Of a DNA stretch of 64,000 bases, positions 15,472 to 24,661 are shown in pieces (position 1 is the stretch's first letter; the number at the start of each line of letters is the position of its first letter). Made by a program: the position numbers and the translations under genes. The notes under the pieces were generated by a model. It had not been told where the DNA came from. It made no database searches and was given only the letters and a program-made list of their open reading frames with translations. The stretch comes from Sphingomonas sp. GC_Shp_5. GTDB lineage: Bacteria > Pseudomonadota > Alphaproteobacteria > Sphingomonadales > Sphingomonadaceae. The stretch is taken from contig NZ_JALNUP010000010.1 of assembly GCF_026540855.1 (NCBI RefSeq), positions 62,001 to 126,000 of the forward strand, in the 5' to 3' direction.

Positions 15472-17448
15472 ATGGCAAAACCCTTTACGATTGCGGTGCC
15501 GGACGAGCGGCTCGCCGCCATTAGCGCCAAGGTGGCATCTTTCGACTGGGGAGCGCTGCCAGACGCGGGGAGCTGGGGCTCGGGTGTCGGGCTCGCCGAT
15601 CTCAAGCGGCTTGTCGATTATTGGCGTACCCGGTTCGACTGGCGGTTGCAGGAACGGCGGCTCAATGCCTTGCCGCAGTTCACCACGGAACTGCTCGGTC
15701 AGAAACTCCACTTCATTCACGCGCGAGGCGATGGGTCGCGCGCACCGCTGCTGCTACTGCATGGCTGGCCAGGCTCGTTCCTCGAGTTTGAAGCGCTGAT
15801 CGTTCCACTAGTCGCCGATGGTCATGACGTGGTCGTGCCTTCGCTCCCCGGCTACGCCTTCTCCGGGCGCCCAGCCTCGCCGATCGGCCCGCGCCGAACT
15901 GCCGAGATCATGCATGCCTTGATGGCCGAATTGTTCGACGATGCCCGGTATCTGGTGCAGGGTGGAGATTGGGGAGCTGCGATCGGGGGCTGGATGGCGC
16001 ACGACCATCCCGAGGCCGTCGTGGCACTGCACCTCAACATGGTTCTGATCCAGGCTGCAGACGCAGTGCCGAAGACGCCTGACGAACTCGCTTGGGCAGC
16101 GCGGCGCGCCAGCCTGGCCAAGGAGGAGACCGGCTACTCGCAGGAGCAAGGTACTCGTCCGCAGACGCTCGGCATCGCGATGGCGGACAGCCCGGTCGGC
16201 GTGGCCGCCTGGATCCTGGAGAAATTCGGCGCCTGGGCCGACGTACCGCGCGACACGCAGGGGCGCCCCGATCTGTGGAAAGCCTTTGATGAGGACCTGC
16301 TCCTCACCAACATCATGCTGTACCTGGTCGAGGGATCGTTCATCACATCCACGTGGATGTATCGAGGCCGCGTGTTGGAGGGGTCCGGGGAATTTCCAGC
16401 CGGCACCCGCATCAAGGTCCCGACCGGCGTTGCGGCCTTCCCGGATCCCGTTTTCCCGCCGCCCCCGCACTCGCAAGCGGGCAAGACCTACAAGATCGTC
16501 CAATGGACAGACATGGAGGTGGGTGGACACTTCGCCGCGCTCGAGCAGCCTGAGCGCCTCCTGTCCGATATGCGACGGTTCTTCGCAGGCCACGCGTCAC
16601 CAAAGCGCAACGGACGGCGTAGCGCCGTCGGCATTGCAGGCATTGCAGGCGTCGCCGGCATCGCGGGCATCGGTCTCTGGGCGCTCGCGCGTGGCAATCA
16701 GCGCTCGGACAATGCGGCAGCCTGCGACCGTGCGACCTATCCACCGCTGGATGTTCCAAAGGCGGTCGCGGAGGGCATTTGGATCGTCGACAGCGGGCCG
16801 ATCAACGCGATGGGCCTCAAGCTACCCGTGCGGATGACGATCTTCCGGCTCAATAACGGCGATCTGCTGCTGCACTCGCCAACTCCTTTTTCGACTGACG
16901 TGGCGCAGGCCGTCGAGACACTTGGGCGGGTGCGGCATCTCGTTGCGCCTAACATCGCACACTGGACCTTCCTTGCCGACTGGCAACGTGCCTTCCCTGA
17001 CGCGACCACCTGGGCCGCGCCGGGGCTGCGGGACCGGGCGCAAGTTCGCGCATCGACCGTGCGGTTCGATGCCGAGCTGGGCGAAACGGCCCCTATCGAA
17101 TGGGCTGACACGCTTGAGCAGGGCATCGTGCCCGGTGGTGCTGGCTTCAATGAAGTTTGGTTCTTCCACCGGAAGACCCGAACGCTAGTGCTCGTCGACC
17201 TCATCGAAAATCTTGAGCCTGACAAGCTGCCGCCGGTTGCGCGGCTGCTGATGCAGGCCTCTGCTGCCACGGACGGCACGACCGCGCGGTATCTGCGCGT
17301 GCCGGTACGGCTCGGGGGCCTACAAGCAAAAGACGCCATGCGAACGATCGTGGCACTTGAGCCTGACCGGGTGATCTTCGCCCACGGGCGCACGTTCGAC
17401 AGCAATGGGGCGGCAGAGTTGAAGCGCGCGTTCGCATGGCTAGTCTAG
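15472..17448 (+). CDS. Epoxide hydrolase fused to DUF4336 through a membrane segment
   Basis: A 658-residue fusion from the ATG at 15472 (AGGAC upstream). Residues 1-~375 are an epoxide hydrolase with the N-terminal EHN region. HGWPGS (97-102) supplies the oxyanion hole, QGGDWGA holds the nucleophile Asp166, and GGHFAALEQP the catalytic His353. Residues ~384-407 are a Gly/Ala-rich hydrophobic helix (AVGIAGIAGVAGIAGIGLWA). Residues ~425-655 match DUF4336, a metallo-beta-lactamase-like fold (LLLHSPTPFSTDVAQAVETL, LVAPNIAHWTFLADW). The two enzymes are normally separate. The helix could place them on opposite faces of the membrane or act as a hinge. Substrate unknown. Confidence 0.85.
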   Translation: MAKPFTIAVPDERLAAISAKVASFDWGALPDAGSWGSGVGLADLKRLVDYWRTRFDWRLQERRLNALPQFTTELLGQKLHFIHARGDGSRAPLLLLHGWPGSFLEFEALIVPLVADGHDVVVPSLPGYAFSGRPASPIGPRRTAEIMHALMAELFDDARYLVQGGDWGAAIGGWMAHDHPEAVVALHLNMVLIQAADAVPKTPDELAWAARRASLAKEETGYSQEQGTRPQTLGIAMADSPVGVAAWILEKFGAWADVPRDTQGRPDLWKAFDEDLLLTNIMLYLVEGSFITSTWMYRGRVLEGSGEFPAGTRIKVPTGVAAFPDPVFPPPPHSQAGKTYKIVQWTDMEVGGHFAALEQPERLLSDMRRFFAGHASPKRNGRRSAVGIAGIAGVAGIAGIGLWALARGNQRSDNAAACDRATYPPLDVPKAVAEGIWIVDSGPINAMGLKLPVRMTIFRLNNGDLLLHSPTPFSTDVAQAVETLGRVRHLVAPNIAHWTFLADWQRAFPDATTWAAPGLRDRAQVRASTVRFDAELGETAPIEWADTLEQGIVPGGAGFNEVWFFHRKTRTLVLVDLIENLEPDKLPPVARLLMQASAATDGTTARYLRVPVRLGGLQAKDAMRTIVALEPDRVIFAHGRTFDSNGAAELKRAFAWLV

Positions 17449-17619
17449 ACGAACTCAGCGTACATGTCCTGCACGCTCGATCCATAATGGGCCATGCGAA
17501 GCGGAATTGACGCTCTAAGGGGGCCATCGGCTCATGTTCGTCCGGCATCTGAACCGTGCGACGTCAGCTTGCGGAAATCGGACTGCGCAACAAGAACCGC
17601 TTGAGATCATTGCAGGCTG

Positions 17620-18561
17620 ATGAGCACGATTATAAACTTCGAATATCCGACCCTTACGGATCTGCCTATCGGCACGATCAACGACCTGACACCTGGCCAA
17701 GTTGCCGTTTTCGGAGCGAGCGAGGCGACGCCCTACGACGCGGCCGTCGCCAGCCACTCGGCCCAGGCGCCCGGTGCGATCCGAGCCGCGTCCAAGGCGT
17801 TGGCAGGGCAACTCAAGCAGTACGATTTCGACCTGGGAACAACCCTGCTGACCGACAATCGCACCACCGAATGGCTCGGGGTGGATCTTGGCGATGTGAA
17901 GACCCGCGTGCGCGATGCCGCTGGCAACCGTAGCCGGATCAAGGCCGCAACGGCCAGCATCCTTGCAGCAGGCGCAGTCCCGCTGATTCTCGGCGGCGAT
18001 GACTCTGTGCCTATTCCCGTGCTTGCAGGGTTCGAGAAGCATGGCCCCGTGACCGTCGTGCAAGTCGATGCCCACGTCGACTGGGCCGATGATATACGCG
18101 GTGAGAACCAGGGATATGGCTCGCCGATGCGCCGCGTTGCTGAGATGCCGTGGGTCACCGGCATGCTGCAAATTGGAATACGGGGCCTTGGCAGCGGCGA
18201 GGCGTGGCAACACGACGACGCTCGTCGCTGGGGCAGCAAGCTTGTCAGTAGCCGCGAGTGGAAGCAACAGGGCGCAAACGGCATCCTTGAAGAACTTCCG
18301 CTAGGTGGCCGGTTCGTTCTTTCGATCGACTGTGATGGCTTCGACCCCAGTGCCTTCCCAGCCGTGGCAATGCCCACCCCGGGCGGTCTCGATTACGAGG
18401 ACATGCTCGCGCTGATCGAGGGGCTAGCGGCGAAAGGTACGCTCGTCGGAGCGATCATCGCAGAATATACGCCGCATCGCGACGATGCCGCACGTTCATC
18501 TGCGCTGCTCGCGGCAAGACTGGCGCTAACATTGGTATCAACAATGCGACGGCAGCCATGA
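17620..18561 (+). CDS. Arginase/agmatinase-family protein
   Basis: A 313-residue ureohydrolase-fold protein. Metal-site motifs are GGDDS (125-129), VDAHVD (149-154) and SIDCDGFDP (235-243). In classical arginases the first motif is GGDHS, and here Asp128 replaces that histidine ligand. The other carboxylates and the DAHxD histidine are kept, so a dinuclear Mn site with altered ligation is plausible. Likely reaction: hydrolysis of a guanidino compound, substrate unknown. It lies 171 bp after the epoxide hydrolase fusion, same strand. Confidence 0.85.
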   Translation: MSTIINFEYPTLTDLPIGTINDLTPGQVAVFGASEATPYDAAVASHSAQAPGAIRAASKALAGQLKQYDFDLGTTLLTDNRTTEWLGVDLGDVKTRVRDAAGNRSRIKAATASILAAGAVPLILGGDDSVPIPVLAGFEKHGPVTVVQVDAHVDWADDIRGENQGYGSPMRRVAEMPWVTGMLQIGIRGLGSGEAWQHDDARRWGSKLVSSREWKQQGANGILEELPLGGRFVLSIDCDGFDPSAFPAVAMPTPGGLDYEDMLALIEGLAAKGTLVGAIIAEYTPHRDDAARSSALLAARLALTLVSTMRRQP

Positions 18562-18876
18562 CGTGGCCAAGTTTTCTTCCGATGCAATGGCAAAAGCCGC
18601 GGGGCATCTTCCGATGATTGGATTTGGCGATCACACGCTATAAGATAGAAAGCACCCTCGAGGGCGATCCCGGTCCTCGTGGGCTATGCACTGTAACGCA
18701 AGGCTGAAGCTCACCTCAGTCGGGTAGTTTTCGCTTTGCGCCGCGCTTTCAACCGAGGCAATGAGTCGCACGCGACAGTTCCTTAAAGCAAGATAAGGCA
18801 TTCAGCTTGCACCCAATCGCTGGAAGGGCAAGTGACAGATGCGATGCTGACAAGGTGTTGCCCCGGAATGAGTGCC
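18562..18876. other. Intergenic, nothing recognised
   Basis: About 315 bp between the arginase-family gene and the decayed Crp/Fnr gene. I see no reliable ORF, RNA or clear hairpin with a T-tract. Confidence 0.5.
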
Positions 18877-19597
18877 ATGGATCAATCTTCCCAATCCTTG
18901 CTTAGAACCGCGGCTAAGTTGAAGAAGACTGGCGATCTGACGAATGAGCAGTGCCATGCTCTTGTTGAGCTACCTCATCGCCTGCTGGATGTATTTCCTT
19001 CGAGGATCCTTGTCCATGAAAGAGCGGGTATCGACGATTGCTGCGTGCTCGTAAGCGGCTACGCTTGCCGCGCCAACTCACACGCAGAGGCCATCGGCAA
19101 TCCTGTCGCTCCACGTTGCTGGTAACATTCTCAATGTTGAGCGCCTCCTGCTTGATCGAACAGACCACAATGCCCAAGTGCTTTCCGCGGCCACGATCGC
19201 GTTTATACCGATTGGCGATCTTGGTAAGTTAATGCGGGAAGACGAAGTCATAGGTGACGCGATTTGGCAGTATAGCCTGATTAAAGCCTCGGTAGGCCGC
19301 GAATGGTTGCTGGATGTTGGCCGGCGTGGGGCCTAGACCGGGTCGCTCATATGCTTTGTGAGTTCGTCGCACGATCACATGAGGCGGGGCTTGGTGAACC
19401 GCAAGCCTGCCCGATGCCGATCACACAAGAAACTATGGCGGACGCGGTTAACGAGCGTCCATGTCAACCGGATGTTGAAGCAATTACGGCTGGCAGATGC
19501 AATTGTGGGCGTTGGCAAAGAACTGAGGGTGCTTGACTGGGACCGTCTCAAGCGCATTGCCGAGTTTGACCCGTCCTATCTATGTTTTGATGCCTGA
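18877..19597 (+). pseudogene. Decayed Crp/Fnr-family regulator
   Basis: The start MDQSSQSLLRTAAKLKKTG and SRILVHERAGIDDCCVLVSG is the N-terminus of a cyclic-nucleotide-binding-type regulator. The rest appears in other frames: near 19303-19440 a piece with VAHMLCEFVARSHEAGLGE and PMPITQETMADAV, and near 19440-19597 TSVHVNRMLKQLRLADAI ... LDWDRLKRIAEFDPSYL, which is the C-terminal winged helix. At least two frameshifts separate them. The gene is therefore inactivated. An intact Crp/Fnr gene of a different subtype lies at 23751-24425. Confidence 0.8.
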
Positions 19598-19801
19598 AGG
19601 TAGCGACGCGGGGCGGCCAGGAGCAGCGCTTTTATGAGGGCCCATGATCAGGCAATGGATGGTCTTGATTGACTGAGATGCCTTGTAGTGGGCCGCTTCG
19701 CAGACCCGGGTTCTTATCAGTCTAAACGGATGGGAACGCTTAATTTGTTGGAACCTTGGTAAGGCGTTCAGGCGTTGAGGTTGCGCCATGGGAGAAGTGC
19801 G

Positions 19802-20794
19802 GTGAGTGAGACTACCAGACGTCAGGTGATGACCACCGCTGCATTGGGTGCTGCGGCAGCGATCGCAGCAGCCCCGGCCGAAGCGCAGGCAACACAAAGC
19901 CCAAAATCGCGTGGAGACAAGCAGAACCCGCGAGACAAGTATTCCAAGCCACCCTTCAAGTCGCAGCAGCAGCCTTGGCCTGGACTTGCGAGCCGCATGG
20001 AGCCGCGTCCCGATCACGGCGAAACGAGCTATGTCGGTTCGGGCCGGCTGCGCGGTCGCAAGGCGCTGATCACCGGTGGCGACTCAGGGATGGGGCGAGC
20101 CGCGGCTATCGCCTATGCTCGTGAGGGGGCTGATGTGGCGATAAACTACCTGCCCGAGGAGGAACCAGACGCGCGTGAGGTAATCGAGTTGATCCGACGC
20201 GAAGGCCGCAAGGCAGCGGCCGTTCCCGGTGACCTTCGGACCGAGGCATTCTGCCAGCAACTGGTCGACAAGGCGGTCGCCGCGCTTGGTGGTCTCGATA
20301 TCTTGGTGATGAATGCGGGGCGACAGCAGTCGGTACCCTCAATCATGGACCTGACGACCGACGAGTTCGATCGCACCATGAAGACCAACATTTACGCGCC
20401 TTTCTGGATCATCAAGGCGGCGTTGCCTCATCTGGAGCCGGGGGCGGTCATCATCGGTACGACATCCGAACAGGCGTATGATCCCTCGCCCGACCTTTAT
20501 GCCTATGCTCAAACCAAGGCGGCGACGATGAACTACGTGAAGTCGCTGGCCAAGCAGCTCGGTGCAAAAGGCATCCGGGTGAATGGTGTGGCACCTGGGC
20601 CAGTCTGGACGCCGCTCCAGATCTCTGGCGGAGCTCAACCGGGCAAGGTTGTAACCTTCGGCGGCACGACACCGCTCGGACGCCCAGGTCAGCCAGCGGA
20701 GCTTGCAGGCATCTACGTTCGATTAGCCGAGGATGACGGCAGCTTCACTACCGGTAACATCTATGGCGCGGGTGGCGGCCAGGGACAGCCTTAG
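19802..20794 (+). CDS. SDR-family oxidoreductase with Tat-like leader
   Basis: A 330-residue protein from the GTG at 19802, preceded by GGGAGAA. The leader TTRRQVMTTAALGAAAAIAA has a twin-arginine look and suggests export. A ~45-residue linker follows. The SDR core has the NAD(P)-binding ALITGGDSGMGRAAA, NAG (VMNAGRQQ), the catalytic YAYAQTKAA (Tyr-X3-Lys) and the PGPVWTPLQ loop. Exported SDRs of this long-N-terminal type are common general-stress genes in alphaproteobacteria. A DUF4142 gene follows 14 bp later and is probably co-transcribed. Confidence 0.88.
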   Translation: MSETTRRQVMTTAALGAAAAIAAAPAEAQATQSPKSRGDKQNPRDKYSKPPFKSQQQPWPGLASRMEPRPDHGETSYVGSGRLRGRKALITGGDSGMGRAAAIAYAREGADVAINYLPEEEPDAREVIELIRREGRKAAAVPGDLRTEAFCQQLVDKAVAALGGLDILVMNAGRQQSVPSIMDLTTDEFDRTMKTNIYAPFWIIKAALPHLEPGAVIIGTTSEQAYDPSPDLYAYAQTKAATMNYVKSLAKQLGAKGIRVNGVAPGPVWTPLQISGGAQPGKVVTFGGTTPLGRPGQPAELAGIYVRLAEDDGSFTTGNIYGAGGGQGQP

Positions 20795-20808
20795 GCGGAG
20801 AAGAAGCA

Positions 20809-21327
20809 ATGAACGCCCATCATCTTCTTGCTGCGGTGGCGATGACCGCTGCTGCGCTCGCGCCAGCCGCAGCTCAGGAACCTGGGTCGCGTGCCACGCG
20901 AGAGTTCGTCGAGGCGTCGGCCCAGTCCGACCAGTTCGAGATCCTGGAAGCGCAAACCGTGCTGGGGCAGAGCACGAGTGGCCAAGTCCGCGCCTTCGCC
21001 CTGCAAATGATCCGGGATCACGAGCGGTTGAGCGCCACGCTTCGTGAGGCAGCTGCGCACGCAGGACTGAAGCCGCCCCCGATGGGGATCAGCTCTGATC
21101 AAGCGTTGCTGCTTGGGGCTCTGCAAAGTCAGCAAAGCCCCGATCTCGACAAGACCTACCTGCGCCATCAGCTGCTCGCGCATCGCTCGGCTTTGACCGT
21201 CCAGCAAGCCTATGCAGCAACCGGTGATAATGCCGACGTGCGGCAAACGGCCGCTGAAGCAACAACGATCATCGCCTCTCACCTTGAGATGGCGGAGCGG
21301 AGGCAAAAGGAGAGTACGATCCCTTAA
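20809..21327 (+). CDS. DUF4142 protein (exported)
   Basis: A 172-residue protein with signal peptide MNAHHLLAAVAMTAAALAPAAA. The mature part is a helical bundle typical of DUF4142, with REFVEASAQSDQFEILEAQ, VRAFALQMIRDHERLS and a C-terminal AAEATTIIASHLEMAE helix. DUF4142 proteins are periplasmic ferritin-like bundles of unknown activity, often under stress control. It forms an operon with the upstream SDR. A second member lies at 25790-26275. Confidence 0.88.
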   Translation: MNAHHLLAAVAMTAAALAPAAAQEPGSRATREFVEASAQSDQFEILEAQTVLGQSTSGQVRAFALQMIRDHERLSATLREAAAHAGLKPPPMGISSDQALLLGALQSQQSPDLDKTYLRHQLLAHRSALTVQQAYAATGDNADVRQTAAEATTIIASHLEMAERRQKESTIP

Positions 21328-21443
21328 TCCGATGGTCGCGCCGGCCGGTGTTGGCTTGGCGCATCGGGACTATCATGCCTCCTCAGCATCTACCCGTTCG
21401 CTTGCCGAAAGCGGTGTGCCCGCGCAGATGCTGACAACATAGC

Positions 21444-22250
21444 CTAACTGGCCGTGGAGTTCTCCGCTGCCGCGACCGCCTTGGCAAATTGTGCAGCATC
21501 CGTGGTCAGAGGCTCAAATCGGGCAAGGCGCCCTGCCGCTTTAGCCTCAGCTAAGCGCCGGCAAAATTGGTCGGGATCATGGAAACCAAACTCCCAGAGC
21601 ACGGTCGGCTGGTAGTTCCACCATTCGCTCTCCAGTAACGCGCCTATGAGCTGCTCGGGAAAACGCAAACGGATGGTCCTGGCCGGCACACCGCCCACGA
21701 CTGTGAAGGGGGCGACGTCTTTGGTTACGACTGCACCAGCAGCGACTACAGCACCATGTCCAATGGTGACGTCTCGCGCGATCTGCACGTTGCGCCCGAT
21801 CCACACATCGTGCCCGATCACCACCGATCCGCCATAGCGGTTCGGGAACTCGGCTGGAGCGGGTAAGCCGCCACCGAAATCATGATGGGCAGCGGCGATG
21901 CCCGGATAATTGAAGTCGTAGGTGATCATCGACTGTGTCACCCACTCGCTTGGGTGCCGCTCGCCGAAGAACTCCACTCCGCTCGCAATGGATGTATAGC
22001 GCCCCACATCAACGCGGCCGAAGTAGTGTGGCGACTCGGCGTAGGAGAACGCGCCAAGGTTAAACAATTCCGGCTGCGTCGGGAAGCTACAATAAGCCTC
22101 GACAAGAACAGCTTTGGGGAAAACGATGTGATCGAAATTGCGCTCTCCAGCCGGACGAACGCCGATACGCCGAGCGCGTAGTACCGCTTCCACCTTTGGG
22201 GTTAAGCGCCACCCGGTGGATTGGTCATTGTCCCAGAGAGGCTTCTCCAT
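21444..22250 (-). CDS. CatB-related O-acetyltransferase (hexapeptide repeat)
   Basis: A 268-residue left-handed beta-helix acyltransferase. Hexapeptide repeats are visible in [20 protein letters not shown] and [19 protein letters not shown] ... [17 protein letters not shown], followed by the [17 protein letters not shown] closing motif of xenobiotic/CatB-like acetyltransferases. An active-site His is expected in the HPSEWVTQ region. It begins 6 bp after the stop of the gene at 22257-23366 and is probably translated with it, so it may acetylate a glycan or metabolite handled by that partner. Confidence 0.87.
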   Translation of the reverse strand: MEKPLWDNDQSTGWRLTPKVEAVLRARRIGVRPAGERNFDHIVFPKAVLVEAYCSFPTQPELFNLGAFSYAESPHYFGRVDVGRYTSIASGVEFFGERHPSEWVTQSMITYDFNYPGIAAAHHDFGGGLPAPAEFPNRYGGSVVIGHDVWIGRNVQIARDVTIGHGAVVAAGAVVTKDVAPFTVVGGVPARTIRLRFPEQLIGALLESEWWNYQPTVLWEFGFHDPDQFCRRLAEAKAAGRLARFEPLTTDAAQFAKAVAAAENSTAS

Positions 22251-22256
22251 TTGGGG

Positions 22257-23366
22257 CTAGAGCGCTTCAGGCTTTGCAGGGCCAGCGTGAATGAATTTGT
22301 GAAGCTTGATCGCCGGGAAGACGCGGCGAACACGCGGAGTACCGGTATTGAACTGGTCCACCAATTCGCGCCATTCGGCCTGCTTGAAGTGCCCGTTCGC
22401 TTCTGCGTCGCCCAAAACGAGCGCAGAGCGCGCCCGCAGGAGTAACTCCGCGCTTGCTTCAGCAATGATCCCATCCCGCTTTGAAATTTTGTGGGTGGTC
22501 TTCAACCAGGGATTTAGGCGCTTGAGGAAGTCGTGACTATAAAGGCCCAGCAAGCAGCGCGCGAGTGGGGACGCGGGAAGGTGATCCCACGCAAAGTGAC
22601 GATTGAAGCTTTCGATGCTGCGACGGAAACCTGGGAAGATCACATTGGTGTCGTGCATCAGGAAGGCGTAGCCGAACTTCCAGCGGCGTGGCCCCTCATA
22701 GAGGGCGCTATACTCCCAGCCGTCGTGCATGCTGAACGCATGCTCCACACCATCGATGGTGCGGTCCTCATCGCGATCAGACCCGTTGACCACAACCTTG
22801 ATCCGTTCGGCCGGGATGCCTTCGGCATAGAGCTGCTCCAGCAGCGTAGGCATGGTGTGCTCGTAAAAGCGCTGGCAAGATGCAACGAGATACACCACGT
22901 CGTCCGCCGGTCGCGGCGCGTGTACCGGCAGCAAGCATAGTCGTTGCACTGCTTGTAAGGATTCTGGCTCGTCGCAAAAGTGGCCGATCGGCATATCGCC
23001 CATCGACTGGCTCCACGTCGAGCTCGGAATATAGCCGTTTCCGCCGGATATGAAGGCGAACGCCTGATCGGCCGGCACTTCACTGAAAGAGTAGTTCTCC
23101 CACGATCCCTCATTGGGATGACCGTGACCGCCAACACGTCCGCCGGGCTGCATGACGAGATTGGCGACCGGCTCGATCATGAAGCCATTGCGCAAGGGCT
23201 TAACCCGCCCGAACAGCTGCGGCTTGCCGATTAATGCGCTCACATCAATGCCGTCGGTGATTGCGGGCAGCGAGCCTCCGGAAGTGGACTGCGAGCGGTC
23301 TGGCTCTACTCCAAAGGGTTGGACGTCGCCAGCGGCGGAGGCATTGAAAGGCAGGTGCACGCGCAA
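22257..23366 (-). CDS. Hypothetical protein, possibly glycan-related
   Basis: Up to 369 residues; the start is a TTG at 23366 or a GTG two codons later, neither well supported. The second half begins DDVVYLVASCQRFYEHTMPT, then PAERIKVVVNGSDRDEDRTI and WKFGYAFLMHDTNVIFPGF. This strand-helix alternation with an acidic HDTN is reminiscent of glycosyltransferase-A folds, but no definite family motif is present. The first ~130 residues (VGGHGHPNEGSWENYSF) look like a cupin or ligand-binding region. Coupled with the downstream acetyltransferase. Confidence 0.6.
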   Translation of the reverse strand: MRVHLPFNASAAGDVQPFGVEPDRSQSTSGGSLPAITDGIDVSALIGKPQLFGRVKPLRNGFMIEPVANLVMQPGGRVGGHGHPNEGSWENYSFSEVPADQAFAFISGGNGYIPSSTWSQSMGDMPIGHFCDEPESLQAVQRLCLLPVHAPRPADDVVYLVASCQRFYEHTMPTLLEQLYAEGIPAERIKVVVNGSDRDEDRTIDGVEHAFSMHDGWEYSALYEGPRRWKFGYAFLMHDTNVIFPGFRRSIESFNRHFAWDHLPASPLARCLLGLYSHDFLKRLNPWLKTTHKISKRDGIIAEASAELLLRARSALVLGDAEANGHFKQAEWRELVDQFNTGTPRVRRVFPAIKLHKFIHAGPAKPEAL

Positions 23367-23750
23367 TCCCCAGCAGTAAGGCTGCTGTGCAGCGTTAACG
23401 CCTTACTAGCCGCCTGCGGCGTTGTCACCATGGGTGCGTGATGGGCCAAGGCTCATCTTTTAGCTCCGTACGTCATCATGCAAATCGCTTGCCCTTGAGG
23501 CTCGGATGCCTGTGGCCCTGCGCGATCTAAAGCGACTTGCCCATAGGGCTTCAGGGAGCTTTCTGTGCGGGCTATGTCGTTTGACCTACGTTGGTCGCCT
23601 GCATTTGCCTCCGAACGGCTGTAAGGCGACTGACCGGTTCCAGGCACAAACAATCTGGAAGCAGCCTTTCCGCGTTTCCGAGACAAGCGATCGCATCCCG
23701 ATTGCCGTTGTCGTCGCGCGGGGGTTGGACCTGCCGTCGTCGCGACGGCA
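23367..23750. other. Intergenic region with short hairpin
   Basis: Between two minus-strand genes. A small inverted repeat cagcag-taagg-ctgctg lies near 23370-23390, just upstream of the start of the gene at 22257-23366. No gene is supported in the remainder. Confidence 0.4.
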
Positions 23751-24425
23751 TCACCCGATCAGGCGACGATATTCAGCCTCTGCAAAACCATAGGTGTCGC
23801 CGGCGAATGCCTCCAAAGCTGCACGGTCTCGAACGATGATCCGCCCGCGATAGCCTCTGATCGCGTTCTCACCTTCTAGGATATGGAGCGCCGTGGTGAT
23901 GCTGGCCCGTCGGACACCTAGCATGTTTCCAAATTCCTCATGCGTCATGGCGATTTCATCGCGCTCGACGCGGTCGTGATAGAGCAGGATCCATCGTGCC
24001 GTGCGCCGCTCGACCGAATGGATCAAATTAGATACGATCGTCCGCCCCATCTGCGCCGCGAAGATTCCTGCAAAGCGTAGTAGCAGCGTGTTCAGACGCG
24101 GGCTCACTGCTGTGGCGGCAAGCAGGGCAGCAATCGGGATGCGCTGGGCATCGCATGTCGCACGCACCTCAACATCGTACGGCCAGCGGTCATTGCCCAT
24201 CAGCGCCGGCCAGCCGACGACCCCTTCCCGGCCGATCACGCCGATGACCAACCGCTGACCATCACCGAGAACATCAAGAAACCCGGCGAGGCCGCCGTTG
24301 AGAAAACAGATCGTGTCGATGGGCTCGCCCGCACGCGCCAGAACGGTGCCAATCGACAGTGACGCGCGCTCGATGTGGGGACGCAAGAGATCGTAGTCTT
24401 CGTCCGCCATATGGTTGAGCAGCAT
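23751..24425 (-). CDS. Crp/Fnr-family transcriptional regulator
   Basis: A 224-residue regulator from the ATG at 24425 (MLLNHMADEDYDLLRPHIER). The cNMP-type beta-barrel includes GTVLARAGEPIDTICFLNGG and LVIGVIGREGVVGWPAL. The dimerisation helix is SNLIHSVERRTARWILLYHD, and the C-terminal winged helix contains MTHEEFGNMLGVRRASITTA. No cysteine cluster of the FNR type is seen. It is divergent from the esterase-DUF4142-catalase genes with a 236-bp gap, so it may control them. Confidence 0.88.
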   Translation of the reverse strand: MLLNHMADEDYDLLRPHIERASLSIGTVLARAGEPIDTICFLNGGLAGFLDVLGDGQRLVIGVIGREGVVGWPALMGNDRWPYDVEVRATCDAQRIPIAALLAATAVSPRLNTLLLRFAGIFAAQMGRTIVSNLIHSVERRTARWILLYHDRVERDEIAMTHEEFGNMLGVRRASITTALHILEGENAIRGYRGRIIVRDRAALEAFAGDTYGFAEAEYRRLIG

Positions 24426-24661
24426 GTTCCGCGTCCCGCGCCCGGCGGCGTGAGAAATCGGTACGACCGGGAGGTGAAGCGTATCAGCGCATTGCGCAGC
24501 AGCAGCTGGGTCGACCATCGGTCCACGCTACGCGTGCCGAGCACCACGGTCCAGCATTCGTCTCGTCCCGCAAATCTCACCGATCGGTGCGGAACCGTAC
24601 GGAGCTTAATGAGCATCGACCGGTTGAGTTGAGCATCGGATTAACAACAGGTTTCAGCGTC

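Noticed and set aside
19750..19775. ggaac followed by cgtt before the SDR gene, as possible EcfG promoter
   Set aside because: Spacing is 18 (or 10) rather than 16-17, so it does not meet the consensus by my count.
24591..24625. ggaac ahead of the esterase gene
   Set aside because: No cgtt at suitable distance; the nearest ggtt is about 25 bases on.
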